From contig CH003265.1 of NCBI GenBank assembly GCA_000149265.1, positions 429,133-493,132 of the forward strand: 64,000 nt of DNA, read 5' to 3'. The notes beneath the pieces are model-generated. The model worked only from the letters and a program-made list of their open reading frames with translations. It was not told the origin of the DNA and ran no database searches. Of this stretch, positions 53,048 through 64,000 are shown piece after piece. The number at the start of each line of letters is the position of its first letter. Positions within the stretch are counted from its first letter, which is position 1. This DNA is from Ciona savignyi. Taxonomy: Eukaryota; Chordata; Ascidiacea; Phlebobranchia; Cionidae. The translations under genes were made by a program, and so were the position numbers.

Positions 53048-56000
53048 AGGAAGAACTGCCAATTATGACAAAGAAAACGAGCTTGCCAAGAAAGAGAAAA
53101 AGAAGATAAAAACGTGGCATCGTGCTTATAAAGCGCTTTTTTCGCGCCGAGTAGACTTGTGCACGCGATGCTGCATTCCACGAGTCACAGTATGTAAAGG
53201 GTTCAGTGCTATTGCCAGGCTTTTGCTTTCGTGTATAGTGCGCAAACAGTTAATAATTCTAGATTTTGAGTTTACTAACTTATAAGTACTTTGACAATGC
53301 CTAGAACCTGACGTCACAGTGGAGGTATACCTTGTTGTGAGAAGTACAACGGTAGCGTTCACTGTAACACTAGGTCGGGATCTATCTTCCATTTGAGCTT
53401 TGCTATCATAATAGGTTCGATATTAACGCGGTAAACATCGATTGGATCGATCTAACCCGCTTTTGCTACGTGACGTATTTTTTCGTTTAACGAATGTAAA
53501 TCGTTGTGCTACATTTTAATGGGTACATGGGCTTCGTTCTTTTCATTTCACAGAGGGCGGCCGTGAAACTTGAGAACCTTAACTTAACGGAGTCTATTGT
53601 GGTGTGTCCCAGTCGCCTATTAATGGTCGCTTTGTTGGGTAACACTTCAATGGTGAATAATAGCTCTAACTTAATTAAATTGTTAACAAACAATGATTTT
53701 TTTTAGTTAATTGATGAATGACAATGTGCTTCGATTTTGTTGGTAATAAAAACGGGTTGTTTTCGCGTTACTTCTATTTTACTATTAACACAAATTTCTT
53801 AGGAAACGTCATAAGATTCGACAACGTTTTAAAGTTGATGCTGCAGCGCCCCAAAAAGTCACTGAAGCGTGGAAGAAATGTGATGGTTGAGCGGGCAGGT
53901 TCCACGTGACCGCACATATAACCACACCCAGCAAACAAAGCGAAATCATCGCAAACATTCTCTTATCTATCACAATGTCTTTTGTTAACTCAGCCAATTT
54001 TTATATAACGTCGTACCTATATGGTTTGAAGAACTGTCCTGTATATAACTTGTTACTAAAAAGTTTATAAAAAGTATGTGACTGGATGCAGCCTTTGTAA
54101 AATACAACGAATTTGGATTACGTCATTTTACCTTTTGCGCCCTAGGCTACATTCTTTTAATTCCAAAAAAACTTCACGGTATGTCTGACCTCAATGACGA
54201 AGTAATTGGTGGTAAACGCACTGTAGAACTTGCTTTAAACAGTAAGTTGACCAATTTGTGGTTAGTGCAACTAAAAAATATACCATTGTCGATACACATT
54301 ATAGCGTAATATTAATAAATCCTTTTGGTATAAATAATGTAGGATAATATTAAATGAACAAAAAGGGAGCAATGGGATTTGATATAAACCTATGTAAAAA
54401 TCATTTCATCTACCAAAAAATACCCAAGAGTTTAAATAAAACCAAGAGTGATAAAATAGTGTTTGTCGTCATTTCCTTTTTAAAATGCTTATTCATTTAA
54501 TGACGCTGGGTGTTTAAATATAGCTTTCAACAAAAGTGCGTTAGTTGCAACTACGTTTGTCTATGGTTACTTGGCGACAACTACCGGATGTTTTTTGTAT
54601 CTGTATACCTTACGGTGTTCTTATGGTCATGTTTTATATTTTTTGAACGTCGATTCATCGAGAATGGATAACACGGTATGGAGTTTTATGAAACCTTGTT
54701 GAACCACTGTTAGTGCCGCGATTAAACAAACACTCTAAAAGTTTCAAGAGCTCCGGGTTCTTTGGTTTTCACCTATCACTGTCTGTTTCTTTGAGAATTG
54801 TTCACCACTGTTAAGTTTAAAAGGGCAAGGAGTAAACCATTTTTATGAGCAATTCTTGACTAACTTTTTCACGGAAAATCTCCTAAATTAAAGTGTTAAA
54901 ATTAACAAAGGGGTGGTTAACATAATATGAAAACTGAAACGGTAAATTCCATACGAAACAAGTCAATTAAAATGAAAATTGTCAAAAGTTGCGTCAAGCA
55001 TATTAATGTTTTGGCGTCGTATACATTCCAAAGGACGATCTATGTAAAATGGCAAACAAACCTGTTAACTCATTTACATGTGTACATTCGTCGCTCAAAC
55101 GTATATTTGGCCCTATATTTAAACATTTGACCTAATACTTGATTCGGGGACAAATTGTTTAATGAATTAGGGCCATATTTATATACATACATGCACATTA
55201 TCGTGCTATTTTATTGTGTATAGCTATGTCATCAAAAACATAAAAATGAAAGTAGTACGTTTTTTTAAGTGCGGAGATACAACATTTCTGGTGGCATAGA
55301 GTTATATCCACGCGGACGAAACAGCGCCGCACAAACACTTAACCAACAAGAAATATATGGAGTCGCTTTCTCCTTCCCATCTTGTTTAGTCAAAGAAAAT
55401 ATGCAAAGGAGCTATTAAGCTCACTTGAAGTATTCAGGCTAAGTATTCTCGAGGTTACCTTTAATTTCAACTACATGGACGGTGATCAGTTGGCTTTATT
55501 ACAACACCAGGTGAGGGAAATTGGATAATATCGGCAAAACAAAATACTGAAACAGAATTTCACTGTATACAGTTTATAGAAAAATGTTACAATTATCACC
55601 GTAGTTAAAAGAATAAAACCATTATTACACTAGTTATCTTCTGGTTATATTTTGCCTATACGGCCCGGTTTACCGGGCCGAGGCCGCGTTTTCCCAAGGT
55701 GCAGGTTTAACCCAGTATCCGTAGGATCAAACCAAAAAAGGTTTTTAACATAAAAAAACACTAAACGCCAATCGGGGTTGGAAATGTTTGGAATATATTA
55801 GCAATTAGCCCCTGTCCATGTGCTCTTATACCATAGACTACGAAGTAAAGTATGTACAGGCCTATAATCGAAGTATGGTGGATGGTGTAAGCAAGTATAA
55901 CATCTATACAGGAGTTATTAACACTTACCTTGTTATAGTTGAAATGACACACACATATCATTCATATTAGAACGGAGAAAGGTCCGAATTGAAAGACCAA

Positions 56001-56111
56001 TCCACATTTATGGACAAATAACTTTTGAGCGAAACCGGATTATAAAACGACGTGGCCGTTAAATCTTAAAGAGTAATTTACGTAGGCCTATAGTTACTTC
56101 CAGATATAGGG

Positions 56112-56372
56112 CCGCTCGAATCTGATCGCTAACTAGTCGGGCATGTCCTTGAGAAAGCTAATTAGTGAACACCGCCTTATTCCAATGGGTTAGTGGTATA
56201 TTTACTAAACCTGAAGAAAAGATTTAATCATATACAACCCACTACAATTGTTCCGGTAACTCAACGGTGGGCGTGGGGTAATCTGATGGTTATCCTTGTT
56301 GGAAGGTTTCTTCTGTATTCCCATTCAATGATTGAAAACATGATTATCCTCCTATATCTTTTATATCATGTT
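56112..56372 (+). mobile_element. Diverged family A SINE
   Basis: Body motifs CTGATCGCTAACTAGTCGGG and GTTCCGGTAACTCAACGGTG are followed by CCCATTCAATGATTGAAAAC. The tRNA-like head is lost. Confidence 0.65.
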
Positions 56373-56927
56373 GTTTACAAAAAGATTGACGAAATACAAG
56401 TCTTCAAGAAAAATTGAATGTTTATTGTGGATAGGTATGTAGAAAATCTTAAGAGTAAACACTTATGTTTCCGTTTCGTAAAAATTGGCTGGTCGTTTTG
56501 TTTGCGTGATTGTTTAAACGAAAATCACAATGGTAATATAAGTTGAATGTCACTATGATACTATTGGCAATAAAAAAACAAAGGGCTATAAAGTACCGTT
56601 TAAATTCTGATTAACCATATTTGCAACCGCTGTTTAAAAATTTAAATCATATAATTTAAAAGTCCATATATGCATGCTGAATCAACATGATTTTTTTCTA
56701 TGACTTTGCGCTTTGGAGCTCACTTTTTATTGTTTAGTTTAATTTAAAGATAATTTTGTTAACTTTAGTTGCAATAAAATTAACTTTTTAAAAATTAAAT
56801 GGCCGTTACATAATAAATTGAACTAATAAAAGCCGTCGGACGTAAAATTAAACCCATTGCCCCTCAGCAATATTTCGTGCCCACTGGAGGGTCACTGGAG
56901 ATATGCAGTATGTTATGTATATCTGAT

Positions 56928-57224
56928 AGGATAGGATAGGATAATTATCTTTTTCCCCGTGAATGGGAAAACCAAGTGGGTTATCACACGGGCAATCGTC
57001 AGATCACCTCGCGCCCATCGTCGGGTTACCGGAGCTATTGCAGTTAGTTGTATATGATAGACACGTTCCTTCAATTTAGTAGAACCCATTAATCCGCTGG
57101 GTTAGGCAATGTCCGTAAAGTGCCTTGCCCAAGGACACAACCGACTAGCTAGCGATCAGTTTCGCACCTGCAACCTTTCGATTGAAAGGCGACGCACTTA
57201 ACCGCTAGACCAACCGGGCGGACA
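56928..57224 (-). mobile_element. Family A SINE (reverse), well preserved
   Basis: Starts with three AGGAT repeats (the 3' tail) and ends at the reverse tRNA-like head (AACCGCTAGACCAACCGGGC). Both A- and B-box equivalents are recognisable. Confidence 0.9.
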
Positions 57225-57258
57225 AAATAGTTCACTCAGTCCAAGTCATTTCCACTTA

Positions 57259-57398
57259 GGATGTTATGCGGAAACCTCCCTTAAGCTTAATCCTGGATTA
57301 AGGAAGGGCTTAAGAAATTTGCTATGCAGAAAGCTTGTTTAGGGAAAATCTCGGATCAGCTAACCCGAGATTATGAGCGAGGTTTCTGCATACCACCC
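57259..57398. mobile_element. PIF/Harbinger-type MITE
   Basis: The 140 bp element has ends GGATGTTATGCGGAAACCTC and GAGGTTTCTGCATACCACCC, inverted repeats with three mismatches. It is flanked by TTA on each side (57256-57258 and 57399-57401), the usual Harbinger target duplication. Confidence 0.8.
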
Positions 57399-57689
57399 TT
57401 AGTGCCTGCTTAAAAACACAACCATAAAGCGGGTAATTTCGGTTCCACCAACTTTCGACTGACAGTTTCAGATCCTTTATGGCTAACCAACTCCAGTGAA
57501 AATAAAAAGGAAATATATACTCCTGGAATATCAATTCTTAGCGCTGGAGCATTTTATTTTTAGTTGAATAAACAACTAATCGTATAATGGGTATATTGGG
57601 CAAAATAATCTTAATCGTGTCATTCCACGTAATTACAACTTACCCCGAACATAATCTTTATACGTTTCTAAATACTTACCAATGACTGT

Positions 57690-58016
57690 ATATTCGAATG
57701 GTGTCATTGGGCAAGGCTTAACAGACATATCTTATTCGCAGTGAATCAATGAGTTTTACCAAATTGAAGGAGCGTATCAGTATAACAAGCTTCTACTCGG
57801 GTGATAGCGGGCGATAGGCCGGCGATACAGGACGTGGCGTCAAAATAATTGCTCGCATCGCTCTCTTCGCTTGCCATCGCCGAAGTGTGCATCGGCCTTA
57901 ATACACACATCATACGGCAATAAGTTCGGTAAACCGATAGTGAGGGCGAGGTAATCTGATTACAAGTGTGATACGGCATGCGTTCTCCCATTCATGGGGA
58001 TAAACATAAATATTCT
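57690..58016 (+). mobile_element. Family A SINE, 5'-truncated and with inserted sequence
   Basis: GTGTCATTGGGCAAGGCTTA leads into body motifs, and GGGGATAAACATAAATATTC is the tail. About 100 bases unlike other copies (around 57800-57900) interrupt the body. Confidence 0.65.
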
Positions 58017-58066
58017 AAAAAAAACTTAATCTAACCAAATTTTCTTTAATTTGTTTTCCTATAGCC

Positions 58067-58531
58067 CAGCGGTTCCCAAACTGGGCGCCGCGGCGCCCTG
58101 GGGAGCCGCGAGACTTTGCCAGGGGCGCCGCGAAAGCATGCGGAAGTTGCTTAATTTATTATATTGTTTTCTCACAAAAAAATACAGTACATGTGTTAGT
58201 TGGAGATGTATGAGCCTCGTGTGCAACTCCATACAGTATTCGTTTTACTTGTTAAAAATCCATTGTTCGGTGTTAACTGCCACTATTTACTGACTAACGT
58301 TGCATTGTTTTCGAATAATGGTTTGTCAAATAACTGCTTTGTATTGATTGACTGTTCGTCACTTTAGTGAATAGTTTTGAAGAGTTCTGAATATACAATA
58401 TACAATACTTAGTAGTCTGAATATACAATATACAATACTTAGAGTTTAAAAATTTTGGCTTTATGAGGGAGCCGCAAGGTTTAATAAGTTTCCAAAAGGC
58501 GCCGCCAACAAAAAAAGTTTGGGAACCGCTG
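58067..58531. mobile_element. hAT-type MITE
   Basis: Ends CAGCGGTTCCCAAACTGGG and AAAGTTTGGGAACCGCTG are inverted repeats, flanked by a perfect 8 bp duplication CTATAGCC (58059-58066 and 58532-58539). GC-rich subterminal GGCGCCGCG repeats occur at the left end and GGCGCCGCC at the right. An internal 35-36 bp tandem duplication lies at 58387-58443. The open frame at 58051-58293 is inside this element and is not a host gene. Confidence 0.92.
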
Positions 58532-58916
58532 CTATAGCCTATATACCAGATCGCTTTGTGTTTTTATTAACCGTAGGACATGGTTGAATGAGTTCAAAAA
58601 GCAGAGTGCACTTCTTCGCCTCCTGTTTATTCGAACATATATTCGAACTGAGATCTGGTGTTCATAACTGAACAGCTGAGGCCGTGTTGTGTTTTTTAGT
58701 ATTTTGATTTTTAACTTTAATTCAATCCAAATTTATAACGCACTAGCTTTCGGACAAAATTAAAAGAATGAAAAATACGTACTTATTAAATGTTTCTTTC
58801 GTCAGAGTTGAATATATAGGGCTGCGTATTAGAAACAAAACAATTGTGTGGTTGAGAAAAGTTTGGGTAGTTTTTTTATACTTATAGCGTTTAGTTTTGT
58901 CAGGCTAAATATTTTG

Positions 58917-59143
58917 GTCAATTACTGTGTTGCCTTTCAACCGAAGAGCACTTTCGGACACTGCTTGAACCCAGTGGATTAATAGGTTCCACTTAACTAC
59001 GGCAACGTTTAAATCATATATAACTCACTATAATAGCTCTGATGTAATTACGTATTCGCTAGGTAAACTGGTGCTTGTCTGTATGATAAGGCACCTGGCG
59101 ATTTTCCATTTAAGCGGATAATCATAAATATCCTATCCTATAG
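58917..59143 (+). mobile_element. Family A SINE just upstream of the NHERF-like gene
   Basis: GTTGCCTTTCAACCGAAG and TTGAACCCAGTGGATTAATA lead to the tail AAATATCCTATCCTATAG. It ends about 65 bp before the gene's ATG and may therefore lie in its promoter or 5' UTR. Confidence 0.75.
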
Positions 59144-59206
59144 TTTTCCTCATTTTAGCGTTGCGCTTTGCTTTTATTGTAAATTTGTTTTTAAAAGAAA
59201 GCAAAC

Positions 59207-62200
59207 ATGGCCACTGTGCACAAACCTAGGTTGTGTCATATAGAGCAAGGTCCCAATGGTTACGGTTTTCTTCTTCATGGGGAGAAAGGTAAACCAGGTC
59301 AAACTGTTCGGAAAGTTGAATCAGGAAGTCCAGCTGAAACGGCTGGCCTGCGAGTTGGGGACGTACTTGTGACGGTTAATGGAAAGAATGTTCAAAACGA
59401 AACACACCAACAGGTTGGTTTAATTTTAAGTAAACCAGATTGTTTTTGTTTAAAACTTATGTTAAATCTTGGAAAATAGTAAAGAATCCCTCACACTTGT
59501 GTTCCTTACATCGGTAGCCATACGAAAATCCAATGCCTGGTTTTATAAGGAAAACTATGGGGAATAAAAGGATAAGCCTACACATTGATATATTAAAAAT
59601 TACTGTGACATCCTAGAATGTCTTACCAAAAGGTTGTATGGTCAAAACCAGTCGCTGGCTAGAAGGTTAAGCCTTAGGCAAATCACTAAGCGGACATCAT
59701 CTGAATTAAGGCTGTACTAAAACCGTAAACATATAACAGAATGCAATAGTTCCAGTAACCCGACAGTGAGCGAGAAGTAATCTGGCAATTGCCAGTGTGA
59801 TAATGCCACTTGTGTTTTCTAATACACTGATAACACATGAAAATCCTCGTCTAGAAAATTGATAGTAATGTAACAGCAAAGTGATGTAAACCAAATTTGT
59901 ATCAACCTGGTGGTAAAGCAGCAAATGTAACAGCCTACCAAACTAGTAACATACAAATTTAAATATATATGGCATAGCAATTTTGCTTCATACACAATCT
60001 CTAGGTACAGTTGCGTATTATGATTAAAAAAATCTCCCAGCTTCTAGGTGTAATTCCCAGTACCGGTAACACAAATTTTAACATAGTCAAATGTTAAGAA
60101 GGATCCAATAAAACCCTAGGGATAGTGGTAACTAGACTTGGTGTCACCTAACTTCATGATATTTCTAATAGTGTTTAGTGCAATCAGTTAGATTATTGCC
60201 AGTACCAGATAAGTGACTAGGTGTAAAATAAAGTCACTTAAATACATTAGCGCACCAACATCATGAACTTGGTGTAATCAATTAACAAATATTCCTTTTT
60301 TCTTTAAAATCAATTTTGCTGTGTTGCGGTTTAGCTTGTTGGATAAACTGTATAAGTCCGCTGTAGTCCAACGGACTGGGCTTATCCTTATTATTTTGAT
60401 CTTAAATTGTTAAAAGCTATTTTTTCTTAGATTGTTGCTCGTATCAAGGAAAAAAGTGGGGAAACCGATATATTGGTTGTGGACGAGGAAGCTAATAATT
60501 ATTTCACAAAGAACAATATAGTTGTAACTGAAGACCTAATACATAATGGAGTTCAGGAAACCACTACGGAAACAACAACTGCTGAAACGGTAAAAAAAGT
60601 AGCTCAAGCACTAGCATACCAAATCACACATTTACTTGTCTGGATTAGTTTGTACTCTAATTATTCTGGAATCCATAATTTCGATTTAAATCTTGGCTCT
60701 TAAAATTTCGATTTAAATCTTGGCTCTTAAAACTAAAGATTTAATATGGTATTTAAATATGAATATTTTTGTGTATGTTAATCTTCTTGGTTAACTATGG
60801 CTGTTTTGATAGTAGTATTTATTTGCAATGTAAAATTTGAGAAATATAAACAGACATTATTCATATTGAAATGAATGTGTAAATAGCCGATAAATGTTTT
60901 TACAGGAAAGTAGTGAGCCGATCGAACCAAGGAGGCCGCGGTTATGCAAGCTCATCCGGGGTGATCAGGGCTATGGGTTCAACTTACACAGTGAAAAAGG
61001 AAAACAAGGTCGATTTATTCGTTCCGTTGATGAGGGCGGATCAGCTGAAGTTGCTGGAATGCATGCTGGAGATCGTATAATTGAGGTAAGTTTGTTTTCA
61101 TTACTGTTTGTCAAGTAATATTAAGAAAAACCTGTATTATATTTGAGCATGTACTGTACTTAAAAAGCCTACAAAGATTGTCCTGAAATGTCTTAGTTAA
61201 AAATAGCTCTGGTAACCCAACGATTGGCCGTGTGTTAACTCTCTGGGTTTTCACAATTATGGGGATAAACATGAATATCACACTCTACAACAATGAGGTT
61301 GGTTGAACCGTTGAACTGAGTACTGATATAAAGTCAGTAGCCTATATTTTATATGTATATGCCTATGAAAGTAAGTTTTAGTTACCAGTAGGTATTATTC
61401 TTTATTAAGTACTGCCCAGTTACTGTTATCCAAACAATTTCGATATACTAAACTATTATGTAACTTCAAGTTGCTATGTTCACATGAAGGTGTTATTGTA
61501 ACATAGGTGTGAAATTTCAAGGATTAACACTGCTTGCTATGCCTATTGCCATCGTGCATCACTTGTTAACACTTTATTACACAGAGCATTTATTTAAATG
61601 GCCATTAAAATTCTTGCAGTAAATGTTGCATTTTACATCAGCATAAATTTTGTAATAATATAAATGGCAGCATATATCTCCTGATAGAATTAACAGTATG
61701 TGTCTTTGTAAGTTAAACAATGCCTTTTGTCCTCAATCGATATTTTGTAAATATAATCAATTGAAAAGAAACTTGACCAAGATGACATTTAATATCCAAA
61801 AACAAAAACACTGAGTGAATTAAGCACAGTTTTAAATTTAAATTACAGACTGTAATTTGTCAGTGTTAAGTGTTCATTAGTGGTCTATTATTACTGTAGC
61901 ATATGATTCATTGTGTAGTATTGCCAAACTTTTTAAAATAATGATATTACTCAAAACCTTTTAGTTTATGCGTTGGAAAATGTTCAAATAGCACTATGAG
62001 GCATGTCTTAAACTATGTGTTTAATGCTGACGCCCGGAATTTGGTAAATACTCGGTTACTGAACCATAAAGCTTCTAGTTAATAATTCAATAAGCTCTCC
62101 TTGCTGAGTAAACATAATTACGAAATAGTTTGTTTAAGGCTCGGTGTCAATAGCACCTAACCATCACCACTACCAAGTACCAGTGTATCCTCCCACACCT

Positions 62201-64000
62201 TGTTTTATTCAGTTTGCTGATTCATTGTCCATTTTTTAACAATACACACAATGGTTTATATACAGTTTGTTTTATTTCAATGTTTTATGTTAAAATATAT
62301 TCAACACCATAACCATAGATTTGTATGAGAGAGATAGAATTTAAATGAAACAGTAAATCTCATAGTTAAATATGGCTAATTCCAATATAATACAGCACAA
62401 AAATTGATTTTTTTAACCATGGATAATGAATTTTGTTTAGTTTTGGTAATCATGAGCAGTTTTGTATTTTCACGTTTGTTACCGTAAATTGTGTATTTTT
62501 CTCAAAGCGCTTTAAAAAAACTTGTCACTAGTTCTTATAACAAAGAGTGCACACTTTTTTATGTAAATTCTTGTAAAACATAAAAATTATTTAATTTTCT
62601 TGTAAAATGTGAAAATTATGTAAATATCATAAAAAAATGACAAAACATGCCAATTACCAAGTTTAGGTCCAAATATATAGGCCTATCCAAGCCATTGTCT
62701 TTTATTAGCAGTCTAAGTCTGGTAAAGTTTTGTATAACATGATCCAAATAGGTCTACATGCCAATGTTATTATAAAAGTTTACAATGCCTCTAAAATGCA
62801 TTGTATCTTGCGGTGAAAAGATTGAATCCGTGTAATCTTATTGTACTATGTCAAAAATACCATTTAGGCGCTTTGAATAAATTTTACTAGTTTGCTGAGC
62901 TGTAGTCTGCAGATGCTTTAGACCAAATCTGAGTAAAAAATGTTCTATGAACCCTTATAGTTACATATATATATGAATATACAACATTTTCAGGCTTGTA
63001 ATAGTGGGAAAGTTGTTTGAAAAGAATTCATGCATTTAAAAAAATAATTATTATCCGTGAAATACGTCATCAAATAATCACTCTTTAATCTTTTACTTGA
63101 CCTACTCATTATAGATTAATGTATTACTCACTGATTACGTGTTTATACTGCAAGTATAATCATGCGTATGATGAAATAGAAGTATTAGTATTTTCTCTTT
63201 CAGTAGTATTGCTCTTTCATTACACAAAGGAGTTTGAAAATAAGCTATTTTTTTATAAATTACTTTTTGAAATTCAAATTAACATAAAACTATCTTATCA
63301 CAATCGCTTAATTCTATAGTTAATTGTGTAAAAACCTGTAAAACTTTACTTTTTCTTAATATTTTAAACATATGGCGCAGTTAATATTCAAGCACTGTCT
63401 GTTCCATTACAGTTAATTACAAAATTATGAAATGAACACTTCAACAATGACAAGATTTCATTGTAACATACTGTTCTACCAATAAGATATATTTAATGTT
63501 TTGGCATATTAAGTCTTAAAAAACCAACAAGATATATTTAATGTTTTGGCATATTAAGTCTTAAAAAACCAACAAGATATATTTAATGTTTTGGCATATT
63601 AAGTCTTAAAAAACCAACAAGATATATTTAATGTTTTGGCATATTAAGTCTTAAAAAACCAACAAGATATATTTAATGTTTTGGCATATTAAGCATAAAA
63701 ACGTGATCGTGAAGCAAGCTAAACATTAGTGAAATATCTGTATATTGTCGATTGTCATTTTCTTGTTGAATTGCTAGAACTTTTTAATTTGTTTTGCCGT
63801 TAAGTTGTGTTTGCATCAGTATATTGTTTGATATTTTATTTGTATTATGGCTTTCACCACTAATTTTCTTAACGCTATGTTTTGTTTATTTTTTCAGCAA
63901 AATTTTACATTTTGTCCTTATTCCTATGTGTTAGTCACATAAAAAATCTTCGAGCAATGGCATTACAAAAGGAAATTGTTCTTAGATAAATGGGGTAAAC
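59207..64000 (+). CDS. NHERF-like PDZ scaffold, 5' part
   Basis: Three exons are visible (59207-59413, 60431-60589 and 60906-61085), all phase 0. The gene then continues beyond the window. PDZ1 begins [20 protein letters not shown], with the carboxylate-binding loop [24 protein letters not shown], and ends in exon 2 (IVARIKE). A Thr/Glu-rich linker follows. PDZ2 begins [20 protein letters not shown] and continues [17 protein letters not shown] before the last visible donor. The sequence is closest to NHERF1/NHERF2 (PNGYGFHLHGEKGK). Such proteins link transporters and receptors to ezrin at the apical cortex (family knowledge); the ezrin-binding tail, if present, is outside. The 2.9 kb from 61086 appears to be intron. 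Confidence 0.9.
59643..59852 (+). mobile_element. Degraded family A SINE in NHERF-like intron 1
   Basis: AATAGTTCCAGTAACCCGAC and GAAGTAATCTGGCAATTGCC follow the family order. The head is barely recognisable. Confidence 0.55.
60680..60731 (+). repeat. 26 bp tandem duplication
   Basis: ATTTCGATTTAAATCTTGGC followed by TCTTAA occurs twice in succession in the intron before the PDZ2 exon. Confidence 0.85.
61190..61290 (+). mobile_element. 3' fragment of family A SINE
   Basis: TAGCTCTGGTAACCCAACGA to ATAAACATGAATATCACACT corresponds to the last third of the family. Confidence 0.65.
63479..63696 (+). repeat. 45 bp minisatellite, about five copies
   Basis: AAGATATATTTAATGTTTTG repeats every 45 bases with almost no divergence. 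It lies in the NHERF-like gene's last visible intron. Confidence 0.95.

Larger units (their letters stand above)
50519..59206. other. 8.7 kb intergenic region
   Basis: No convincing protein gene. It holds SINEs, a Harbinger-type and a hAT-type MITE, a GA microsatellite and a TATA-like site, listed separately. TTTTCCCGCCAAAA (51149-51162) and GGCGGGAAAA (52633-52642) match the E2F consensus on opposite strands. A short ATG reading MDGDQLALLQHQ ends at a GTGAGG donor near 55510 and could be an isolated first exon. Confidence 0.4.

Noticed and set aside
58051-58293. 80-residue open frame
   Set aside because: Begins at the edge of the hAT MITE and reads through its GC-rich end.
63479-63696. Regular 45 bp repeats considered as a CRISPR array
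   Set aside because: Head-to-tail identical units without spacers; a minisatellite.

Overview
The window looks like nuclear DNA of a solitary ascidian, most likely a Ciona species (inference). It is AT-rich, with chordate gene families split into many short exons, a cluster of 52-70 nt introns, tRNA-derived SINEs and small DNA transposons. Gene models were built by hand by joining exons at GT/AG sites in matching phase. Every complete model sums to a multiple of three.

Layout. 1-5.4 kb: a decayed fibrinogen-related (FReD) gene whose introns and one exon are invaded by repeats, between inverted arrays of a ~330 bp unit. 6.4-14.3 kb (minus): a complete sorting nexin 8 (SNX8) gene, with a plus-strand dynein light chain-like gene nested in one intron. 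14.3-19.3 kb: intergenic, with transposon remnants. 19.3-31.6 kb (plus): a 25-exon gene for a Jagged-like Notch ligand in which a complete vitamin K-type Gla module, propeptide included, sits between the DSL domain and about 13 EGF repeats. This is the most striking object here. 32.2-33.8 kb (minus): a TNF-superfamily ligand. 35.3-35.7 kb (minus): a 104-residue single-pass membrane protein. 36.9-42.6 kb (plus): a copine with two homologous terminal coding exons that appear mutually exclusive. 42.9-47.4 kb (minus): centromere protein L (CENP-L). 47.7-50.5 kb (plus): LSM11 of the U7 snRNP, head-to-head with CENP-L across 275 bp. 50.5-59.2 kb: mostly non-coding, with SINEs, a Harbinger MITE, a hAT MITE and a possible TATA promoter. 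59.2 kb to the end (plus): the first two PDZ domains of an NHERF-like scaffold that runs out of the window.

The genes do not form one pathway. Shared themes are membrane trafficking and scaffolding (SNX8, copine, NHERF), cell-surface signalling (Gla-DSL ligand, TNF ligand, small membrane protein) and cell-cycle functions (CENP-L, LSM11) around one shared promoter. Repeats identified by their ends are two tRNA-like SINE families, four hAT-type elements, one piggyBac-type element, one Harbinger-type element, and two minisatellites.
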